From NCBI GenBank assembly GCA_002270565.1, contig NQMI01000097.1, forward strand, positions 118,921 through 182,920: DNA of 64,000 nucleotides, in the 5' to 3' direction. Position numbers and translations under genes: made by a program. The notes beneath the pieces were generated by a model, which saw only the letters and a program-made list of their open reading frames with translations, made no database searches and had not been told where the DNA came from. The DNA comes from Stenocarpella maydis. Its lineage: Eukaryota > Ascomycota > Sordariomycetes > Diaporthales > Diaporthaceae. This document shows positions 55,719-64,000 of the stretch, piece after piece (position 1 is the stretch's first letter; each line of letters starts with the position of its first letter).

Positions 55719-56193
55719 GGGAGGGAGCGCCAAGGCTCGAGAGGATACGGTGAAAAAGCGAAGCGCCTCGGTGGGCGGTGAGCAATACCACGACGGTTGC
55801 TCGTGGTCTTGTACGTATTATTACATCTTGCATGGCCTGGCGTTGGGGAACTACTGGGGACTCGGAAGAGGTTTATTGCGGCTTGGTGGCCGGTGTTTTA
55901 GAAGGGCTTCAACAAGACTGGGGCACAATCACATTGGGATGCTTAATCGGCGGCGGTTTACAGGCAAAAAAGAGACGAAGTCGGCCCTGCATATCACCAT
56001 TGTGCGAGTCACTCGCACATGTCGAGTGGTATCGCGGGTATCGCGGGTATCAGCTCTACCAATTCATCTATCACACCCAGCCGAACGCCGTCCCACGGTG
56101 CGCCCGATATCTCATGCGGGCAAGGGGAGTCCAGACAAGACCTCCGGACAGCTGAACCAACCCTCGCCGAGCCATCACGATCCCCTCTCTGCC
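55719..56193. other. Intergenic, between convergent genes
   Basis: 3' flanks of TRS31 and the next minus-strand gene. No gene seen. Confidence 0.55.
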
Positions 56194-56944
56194 CTACCTA
56201 GGCAGCCGACCACCCCCGGCAGGGCCCTTCTTCCCACCCGCACCACCACCTCCTCCTCCCCCCCCTCCCTTGCCCTTCCCGCCACCGCCAGGGGCACCGC
56301 CCCTCCACGCGCCCGCCTCGGGGCCCTTTGTCATGAGCTCGGCGAGACCAAAGTCGCGCCAGGCGGGCTCGCGGCGCAGTGCGGTGGCCTTCTGGATGCC
56401 AAAGGCGGCGTGCTGGTCGGGCACGACGTCGTCCTCGTCCTCGGGGTTCACGGGCTGGTGGTGCGCGGGCACGTAGATGTCGTCGGCGGGGAGGCGGTCC
56501 TTGGAGAAGGCCTCGAGGAGGTCGGCGTCGCGCGGGCGGTGCAGGTGGAGGGAGGTGAAGTGGGCGTCCTTGTTCTGGCGGGAGTGCTCTGTGTCAGTTT
56601 GAATTGGGGAGATGGATCCGGAGCGGATTGGTTTCGCGTGGGAGGGTGGGGGGGGGGGGGGGGAGGGTGAGGTGGATTTGTGGGGGGTGGATTATATTAT
56701 TTGGAGATGGGAGGCTGGAATAGCCGGCGCGCCGCAGTGCGAAGGACAAGCTTACCATGGCGGATGTGGGCGTTCGTCCGATGCGTTCGTCAATCTCCCT
56801 TGTCGACTCGAATAGCAGTGGCCATGTGATGCCGAGGGATGCCTGGTGCTTCTGTGAGCGGTGTTGATGTTGTTGTTGCTGTTGTTGACGTCGCTGCTGC
56901 TGCTGTTGCTGGGGCCCCTCCCCACCCGTGATCCTCGTCGCCAT
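56194..56944 (-). CDS. Conserved-looking small protein of unknown function
   Basis: Two exons, 56944-56756 and 56586-56194; 193 aa. The N-terminus is Gln-rich (two Q runs around residues 12-25). The middle contains ITWPLLFESTREIDERIGRT and, after the intron, KDAHFTSLHLHRPRDADLLE, KDRLPADDIYVPAHHQPVNP and RREPAWRDFGLAELM. The C-terminus is a Gly/Lys-rich tail. The central block is polar and non-repetitive and looks conserved, but I cannot name the family. No signal peptide or membrane segment. The donor GTAAGC is good; the acceptor used for phase is the second AG in ACAGAG, so that boundary is the weak point. The first intron end includes a long G-run (56647-56662 region). Confidence 0.55.
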
Positions 56945-58096
56945 TGATCGCGCGAATGGCGTGTAGTGTATTGTGAGTGAGTGGGTTTTCGGGGTTAGGG
57001 GTAGACAAGTCGACTTATTTGACTTGTAAGCCCTCGGTCCTTGAAATGAATATCAGACGACACTTGTCACGACAGGGGGGTGGACGTGCACATCCTCCTC
57101 TTTCCCGCAGGGACCGTGCGGGTGTAGTTGACGGGAGAATTAGTTAGCTCTAGATATTTCACCCGCTCGCGCTTTCTCTTGGTTTGGCTACTAGGCAATG
57201 CCATGTTTGTTAGGTGTCAAGGGAGGGCGCCATATGGATTAAATACGCCGGGCGTTGCACTTTCCCTTGGTCAATCGATACTAGCTCCCGCCATGGATAC
57301 CCTGGACATGGCATTCTGGTTCCTGCATCCAGGCGACTCGCTAGCTTTCCGGTGTGCAGTCAAGTGCCGTGTTTGGGCCCAGCTCGAGCTTGGTCACTCC
57401 TCAAGCTTCACTGTCGGGGAATTCCTTGTACTTATGCGCAATCACTTCATTCCGCCTCAGACACGTAGCCCCGAGGGTGCTACGAGACTATGCTTATTTC
57501 CCAATCAACCTTTCAAGAGTGCCAAGGCCGGGCCAGGCACCCAGCTAGGGAAACGGAGAATCCGTTTCGATTGCCGGTCATGCCACCAACACAGCAACGA
57601 CGAGATGGCACCTTGTGGGCGGGGGGTAGGCCCTTGACATCGGGGGTGCCGACTCTCACAAGGGCCCATGTCTGCAGCTCAGACATCAGACGAAACAGCT
57701 GTGCGCGGTTCATGTAGCTCATTCGATTCATCTGGATCTTGGATCGAGTAATAAGCCAATTGAGGTCCAAACTCGACTTCTCCCCCCCCCCCCCCGTGAG
57801 CCGCCCGCCCTCACTCACACCCCCGCGACGGTGGTGGGTTGGCTTATGCTATGGTATGCTACAGTCATGATATTCTTTCGTTGTGTTGATGCTATTTGAC
57901 GTGTGGTTTGAGATAATTCGAGTAACGCCTTAAAGATGCAGTCCTACCCCTGTTGAGCCCATCTGTGATGTTGTGCTCTGGTAGATGTGGACGAGATTAT
58001 CCAATTTCATGGTCCAGAAAGTCCCGGCCCTATTTGTTGGCTGTGCAGTAAAAGAGTATTATCGGGCCAGATAAATCTCGGTACACACAAGGCACT
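56945..58096. other. Intergenic, 1.15 kb
   Basis: No gene supported; frames between 57128 and 57820 show no motif. A C-run occurs at ~57781-57795. Confidence 0.5.
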
Positions 58097-59127
58097 TCAT
58101 GCCTGCATAGGCTCAGCAGCTGTGGCACCCGTGATCGAGACGGCTGGGACCGTGTCATCTGCCGGCTCCTTGGAGTCTTCTGTCGCCGTGGACGGGGTTG
58201 ACTGGCCCGTCTTCTCGGCGATGTACTTGTCTGCCGCCGTCTTTGCAGCTTCTATCCGCGCGTTGTGCGAGTCCAGCACGACCTTGAGCTCCGGAGGGGG
58301 GTTGAAGCCCGGGTGGTCACAGTGCCTCTTGTAGAAGTAGTTGTCGGCCTTGGGGCGCAGCTCGGCGGGCATGTCGGTGAGCACGCACTCGATGATGCCG
58401 TCGATGGACTTTTGTTTCGACGAGTCGCGGTGCCAGATGGTGATGAGGTGCGAGTTGAAGCGGACCGAGAGGCCGACGCCGCAGAGTTGGTCACCTAGAA
58501 TTGTCGCTTCCAGTCAGCCTCGCGTCTCGTAGGGTACGGGGCCCTTGCCGTCGGGGATGCTCACCCTCGTCCAGGGCCGCCTGGAGCTGCTCGCCAATGG
58601 CCATCAGCTGGACCCGGGTCCAGAAGTCGGGCCCGATGTTCTTGCCCACGCGGAAGGTCCAACTCCCTCCGAGGATATTGCGCCTGTCCTCCCATATGGG
58701 CTTGAAGCCCTGCTTGAATAGGTAGAGGGACTCGCGCATCTTGATCTGGTCGACGGGGGTGTTGTTGGCGTAGCGCCAGAAGTCCTGGACAGACTCGATC
58801 TGGGAGCCGAGCTGCTCGAGCTGCGCCTGGTACTCGGGGCCATCTTCTCCTCCCTTCTTCTGCTCCTTCTGTTGCCTGTTCGGGAGGGCCCAGGTTAGCT
58901 TCGGGGCGGACCAGCAGGCGGTGAAGAGGTGGGAAGGGGGCGCACCGGTCAAAGTAGACGTTCCAGTAGTGCTGGGTAGGCAGAGGGCGCATGGCCTTGA
59001 GGAAGCCCAGCTTGGAGTCGGCGCGCTGCTCTGCCGGGGAGTTGACGTTGGGCGAGCTCGGGTCGGTGGACTGGGACAGGTTGGAGAGCCCGCGGGTGAA
59101 CATGCTCAAACTCGGTCTTGAAGCCAT
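58097..59127 (-). CDS. eIF4E family, class II (4EHP/eIF4E2-like) cap-binding protein
   Basis: Three exons (59127-58946, 58875-58565, 58494-58097); introns of 70 and 70 bp; phases close to 296 aa. The family binds the mRNA 5' cap. Visible landmarks are HYWNVYFDR (52-61), VQDFWRYANN (~90-99), the cap-stacking Trp122-Glu123 in GFKPIWEDRRN, GGSWTFRV, FWTRVQLMAIGEQL and, after the second intron, GDQLCGVGLSVRFNSHLITIWHRD. In canonical eIF4E the first cap-sandwich residue is Trp56. Here the equivalent position is Tyr76 (PEYQAQL), as in animal 4EHP and plant nCBP. It is therefore probably a translational regulator rather than the main initiation factor. The C-terminus (~50 residues) is Thr/Ala/Glu-rich. 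The start at MASRPSLSMFTRGLSN is the nearest in-frame ATG; an extra 5' exon cannot be excluded. Confidence 0.9.
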
Positions 59128-62100
59128 GGCTGCAGGTGTAAGGCGAAGGAGCCGAGACGATGTTGCGGTCGGGGTTGGAAGGGTAGGGGTGGGAGATGTC
59201 GCGGGCTGGGACAAACAAAGACTCTGGGACAAAGAGAGGGCAGGGCAGGGCCGCTTTGATGGGCTTCGGCCTTCCTAGAGCACGAGTCCTTGTGTAAGTC
59301 GAGCGAGGAGGCGGGGAAGTGCCGAGGAGGAGTGGGCGGTCGCAGGATGGGAGACAAGAGTGGCTGCAGGACGCAGGATGGGGGTGAGGTGCGTAATAAT
59401 AAGCGAGAGAGAAAGGAAGACGGAGAGAGGCACGACGGTGCTTGCGTTCTCCCGGGTACGCGGTAGGCACAGCAGGTACCGGGTGGACGAAGGAGTACCG
59501 ACAAGTACAAGCTGCAGTCTCAAGTGCGGTCGGTGGGGTGTGGAGTAGATATTGTGGTCTGCAGGCGGCCAACACAGACCAGGCACTCACACTCACTCAC
59601 TCACGCACGCGGGTTGGAGAGCTTGCGGCACGTCGGCAAGGGTGCGGGCTGGCAGGCAGGGTTGCAGGTTGCAGGGGACGGAGATCAACTGATGGAGGGG
59701 AAGGAGGCAGCTGTGGGGTCCGGGTGAAAGGGGGGGAGCCCCCAGGCAATAGGCGTTAGGAACCACCTGGGCAGACTGGCTACTGTGACAGTTCCTGAAT
59801 TACGCTGCTGCTGGCCGAGGGACAAACAACCAAGTTGACCAACCACTCAAGGCTGCTTGCTCAGGCGGAGGGCCCAGTCTCGGCGGTTAGGCTGGGCCTG
59901 GGGTTGTTGATTGGCCAGTCACCTCTCCGGTGTTGCAAGTGGGCATCTCAGGGCATGTGTTGGTTGCGTATGACTGAGACACACGAGACAGAGACAAGAG
60001 ACACCGGCAGATATGACGCGAGGAACGAGCTCTATAGCCGAGGCCAGGGCAACAACAAGGTGCACTGCAGGGTGAAAAGAAACAGAGAGAAGAGAGAGAA
60101 AAAGAACAGACCGTGCTCGTCGAGAGGGTTGAATGCCTCCGTGTCTGCATGTCAAGAGAGGGCGGCAGAGGAGGGGGGGAGGGAGAGCTGAGCTGAGCTG
60201 GGTGGGATACCTCCGAGAGAAGGGGGGCAAGGGTATAACAGAAGGCCAATATGGATTCATCCACACGCTAGAGGATGGAAGAGCCTCAAGTCTCTAGGAT
60301 GAGGGTTTTAGATGTGACAGGTGTTCCTGTTTCCAGTCGCATTCATTCCTTCCCTGGCCAAGGGGGGGTTGTCTGGCCTACGACCCAAGAGGGCCCTTCC
60401 TTGCCGTATACTACTTAGTGCACGAGGACTTGAGGGCTGCGCATAATTACTTCGGTACTGTATGCATGCTCAACTATATGCATTCCCGTACTGTTCCGCA
60501 ACGTACCTAATGGACCTGGCTGGCTGGCTCTGTCTGGCTGGCCTGGTCTGACCTGGTCTGACCTGGCCTGGGATGATCTCGATCAGGCTGTATGAGGGCA
60601 AAGAGGCTGATTAGTCGCCCAACATCCCAGGGCTTGTTCAGCTGTCTGTGGTCGTGGTCCTGCATCCTGAAACACGAGGGCCTGGCTCGAGCTGGCTGGT
60701 TTGAGAGCCTCCCAATGTCCAATGTCCAGTTGAGCCAAGTGCCGTATCCCGTCCCGCCGTCTGGTTGCGGTGCCGGGGAGCCGTGCTCCGGATATTCAGT
60801 CTCTAGCTGTTGGTTGATCTGCCATGTCCGGAATTACCTGGGCTAAGATAAACACCCCCAGGACTTAGATACTATTGACCAAGTATAGCCTAGCCTACTA
60901 CGAAGTGTAGCTGCAAGAGTACAACCTTAACCTTCCAGGTCCATTACACGCGCCTGATTCAGCACTGCGACGCTCCCGTACCTGGGCACATCATTAGAAC
61001 CAAGGGTTAACAGAGGGCATTCCGCAGCCAAGGTTTGAAACTTTGTCAGACGCACCCAGCAGTGTCGGTTTCCCCCCCCAACCTCCACGTGTTGCTGGTG
61101 ATCAAAGGACGGCCGTCTGGTGTCTGGACCCGCCCGCGGCCCTGAGGCCCTGAGCCCCACGACTCAACGCCAAGCAGCCCACAAGACCAATCCACTACTC
61201 CGTACACATAATAGACTGACTACCAAGGTCCCTTGAGCCTCATCATGGGAAACAGAAGCCAGCCAGCCAGCCAGCCGGCCGGCCAGCCGGTGGCCCTTCT
61301 CCGCTTTTGGTTTCACCTCGCTCTCTTTGCTCATCCGCCCACCGCAGAGCGGACGAGGCTCAAAGGCCGCCCAGGCCTCGACCCTGCCGGCCACAGAAAC
61401 ATGAATAGGTACATAGTACAGTGTACACATACGCTCATGCCACACAGGCTGAGGGCTCAGCCTTACGAGGCCACAGACGCCGGCCTCAGGTGCTTGCTCC
61501 CTGCACCTGCAACTGCAGGTGTGACAGGCAACCAACAAACCACGACATCAACAATAGCACCATGTGTAGGAAGACTGCCAGCGACTGCCTCGGTCATTCT
61601 CTCGAGCCATGCCCCCGGAGGCCCAGCCCTCGAGGGTCCTGATACCAGCAGCCTAAAATCAGAGTCTCCATTCATTCATTGCCAATCTCCGTATCCCCGG
61701 TGTCCGTGCCGTGACAACCTTGAGGGTAAGAGAGAAAGAAATATAGATAATATAGATAATATAGATAACCCTTTTTCCATCCAAGAATACGCCCTTATCG
61801 GCGTGCCCAAGACTGGTTGCCTTGTTCATCATTACCTCTTGGAATTCTTTCTTCCAGATTCCCATATCCCTTTCTTACGAGTTTCCAGACACCTCAACCT
61901 CGGAATTCATCCCACCATTCCTTACTCGTCGCCATCTTCCTCCCCGAGCTAATAAGATAGCGCCGTCAGCCGTTCCGCGCCGGCCTCGTCTTTCGCAAAC
62001 TCCGATCCAGCGCTGCTTTCGTCGCTTCCCGCCAGACATTTGAGCCCAACAACTTTACACACCATCCCAGTTCGGCGTCCGAAATCCTACCAAGAGTGTG

Positions 62101-63050
62101 TGCACCTCACACTGAAGGCTCTAGCCCGTAAGTCAGCAAGGTGTGTCAGGAAACATGTTCTGGGGCGAATTGTAGTACAGACGCTGATCCATCTTGTCCC
62201 CCACAACAGTTCACTGGCCATCAGCACCGATTTGCCTTTGCTTTGTCTTCGCGGTCCCACGTGGCGGACGATCCGGCACCACACACATACAAGTCCCTCC
62301 TCACACCCAACACATACTCCCGGAGAAGCACGGCGCGCGAAGAGGGCGAGCTCTTATTTCCAAGCAGCAACACAGTCGGACTACAAAGAGAAACCTGGCC
62401 CTATCCTACATCTCGCCCTACCTCTCCCCCTCTTCCTCTCTCACTCTCGAGTTCCACAAGCTCCAGTCAAATCCTCGTGGTCTGGACTCCTCTTGACACA
62501 AGAAACCAAAACCACCACCATCACCCCAACTCATTCCGCGCGACTCGCAACCGAGGCGTTTGAGCAAGAGTCATTACGGTTCACTTTCAAACGACCCGCG
62601 CGCCCTCAGTCTAACAGGCAACACCCCAGGTCGGGTTCCTTGTAAGTCGCTCTCTCGGCATATTCATCCCATCCCGACACCATCACACCCCCCCCCCCAG
62701 GGGGACTTCCTCTCCGAGCGGCGGCGGCGTGTTTGGCACCGCAAACCCCCATGCCGGGAGTTCCCATAATAATCGACAATCCACATGCCTGGGAAGATTC
62801 CCCGAAAGGAAACAATACCCCACCTGCGTGACATTGCAATCAAGTCAACGACATTCTTCGGGCCCCGAACTAACAATCGCCCACACATAGACAACCAGCT
62901 ACACCACCAACACAGAACCGGCTCTCCCAATTCATCACCAAGATAAAGAACGGGGAAACCTTCGCGGGCGGCCTAGACTCATCGAGAGCCACACACGCCC
63001 CCAGTCGCAAAATTTATTTCTCACACGTACAAATACACGCACGCGCACAA
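59128..63050. other. 3.9-kb region without a modelled gene; possible spliced plus-strand leader
   Basis: 59128-60260 is the promoter/leader side of the eIF4E-like gene and contains purine-rich and CACTCACTCA tracts. 60530-60580 has CTGG/CTGACC repeats, 61259-61292 GCCAGCCGG units, and 61741-61768 three copies of TATAGATAA. From 61900 the plus strand looks like spliced fungal leader: GTAAGT..CAG pairs bound plausible introns at about 62129-62207 and 62643-62700. I could not assemble a convincing coding sequence. Confidence 0.4.
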
Positions 63051-63299
63051 ATGGCCCGCGTCACCTCGCCCCGGCCCTCGAGCCGCCAGCACGACGCCGG
63101 CCCCGGCCAGCCCAGGAAGCTCTTCATCCGCATCTCGGCGGACAAGATGCGGTGGTACAAGAACCGCGAGGCCCGCGAGCGCCGCGAGCGGGAGGCGTTC
63201 CGCGCGTCGACGTCCTCCTCCTCCTCCTCGTCGGCCCCGTCCGCGCCATCACCGGCCCGCGTCTTACGCATCAGCCTGAAGCGCCGTGAATCGTCGTGA
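63051..63299 (+). CDS. Small basic protein, hypothetical
   Basis: 82 codons from an ATG in the context CACAAATGGC to TGA at 63297-63299. The protein is basic, with KLFIRISADKMRWYKNREAR and RERREREAF, a Ser/Ala/Pro-rich spacer and a basic tail (RVLRISLKRRESS). Third positions are GC-rich like the real genes around it, and the preceding plus-strand region carries apparent splice signals, so it may be the last exon of a longer gene. No family recognised. Confidence 0.35.
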   Translation: MARVTSPRPSSRQHDAGPGQPRKLFIRISADKMRWYKNREARERREREAFRASTSSSSSSSAPSAPSPARVLRISLKRRESS

Positions 63300-64000
63300 C
63301 AGCCGTCCCGGGAGGTGGTGGTCCCTTGAGCGACACGCACACACGCACACACATACACACACACACACACACAAAACGACCGGGCTTTTACTCATTCATC
63401 CGGCTCCAGTGCGCTTGTATACAGACACGCATCCACGGAGGAAATAATTCGATCCCTTTTTTTGTTTTTGTTTTTGGTCATATCAGCAAGCAGTCCTTCC
63501 TTCCTGACTTGGTTGTTCTCTCATGTCAACAACAAAAGTCAAAGCAACCCTGCCAGTCACGGGGACCTCGGGAGGTCGAATGCATTGTCTTGATAAAATT
63601 GTATTCAGGCGAAGGCGTTTCAACGGTTGAGAACTCTCCGACACCTGGCGCGGGATTGGGGGAGGGGGGGAGCTGTCCCCCAAGAAGCTCATCCCAACGG
63701 GCCTTGCTTATCGGCGGCGGCGACGGCGACTAAAGGAGTCTCACAGGCGTTACCGGGAAAATACGGTTGGCTTTTTTTTTTGTTGCTTTTGATTTATTTG
63801 CAGGATAGAGCTGGGTCGGCTTTACGTGGTGGTCGATCGGTGTGATGGAACGATACCACGTTACCTGAAAAATGGAACGGACGGGCGCCTTGAGGTTTTG
63901 CGTATGGACGATAATTATTACTCCGTAATGAGAAAAGTGAATACACATACATCATCGAGCCATTCTGAAGTCGTCGAAACCTCCCCCCCCCCGGGGGGGG
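63300..64000. other. Intergenic with CA microsatellite; window end
   Basis: CA/CACACG tract at ~63337-63374. The window finishes in a C-run joined to a G-run (63984-64000). No gene seen. Confidence 0.5.

Noticed and set aside
55210..56670. A 486-codon open frame running from TRS31 across the next gene
   Set aside because: It is TRS31 up to the frameshift, then antisense to the 56.2-56.9 kb gene; not one protein.
1..64000. CRISPR arrays, operons, ribosome binding sites, rRNA and tRNA genes
   Set aside because: The DNA is eukaryotic with spliceosomal introns; no repeat-spacer array and no convincing tRNA or rRNA sequence was seen by eye. A tRNA scan was not possible here.

Overview
The window is nuclear DNA of a filamentous ascomycete (Pezizomycotina, most likely a Sordariomycete). 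Genes are interrupted by short introns of 47-250 bp with GT..AG ends. Housekeeping genes typical of fungi are present (TAF11, POLA2, MFAP1, the TRAPP subunit TRS31, an eIF4E class II protein). One transposon carries the C-to-T / G-to-A scars of repeat-induced point mutation (RIP). Fungal-only families are also present: HsbA, Clr5, DUF3632 and a HeLo-NACHT-ankyrin receptor. Exon boundaries were set by reading splice sites and checking that the reading phase closes across every intron.

Layout. 0-7 kb: the 3' end of a thymidylate kinase gene, GTP cyclohydrolase I, TAF11 and a GPI-anchored HsbA-type wall protein. 7.2-10.2 kb: a full-length, RIP-mutated Mutator-like (MULE) DNA transposon. 10.9-16 kb: a four-exon secreted/membrane protein of unknown function, a decayed gene remnant between two diverged direct repeats, and a secreted lysozyme-like enzyme with an SLT fold. 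18-30.6 kb: a DUF3632 protein, a broken ADP-ribosylglycohydrolase, a HeLo-NACHT-ankyrin-ZZ NLR-like receptor, a short un-RIPped deletion derivative of the same MULE with a clear 8-bp target-site duplication, and a Clr5-domain protein. 32-45.5 kb: a beta-lactamase-fold serine hydrolase, a T5orf172-domain protein, an isoprenylcysteine methyltransferase-like membrane enzyme, a nine-exon amino-acid transporter and a lipid-droplet hydrolase (LDAH). 46.2-48 kb: a convergent pair of broken genes, a subtilisin-like protease and a protein I take to be a fungal gasdermin-like cell-death effector. 48.9-59.1 kb: a dense block of conserved genes (MFAP1, POLA2, a Sec14-like protein, TRS31, a small unknown protein, an eIF4E/4EHP-type protein). 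59.1-64 kb: no gene I can model well, only a possible spliced leader and a small ORF.

How it fits together. The two ends are ordinary conserved gene blocks. The middle (about 7-48 kb) is accessory DNA: transposons, one receptor of the NLR (allorecognition/immunity) type, three decayed genes and several fast-evolving families. The most interesting item is the 46.2-48.0 kb pair. It has the gene content of the Podospora HET-Q1/HET-Q2 system (gasdermin-like effector next to its activating subtilase), and here both partners look inactivated: several nonsense codons and loss of the catalytic Asp in the protease, and an internal deletion in the effector. The second is the MULE pair: one autonomous-length copy destroyed by RIP and one short copy preserving the unmutated ends.
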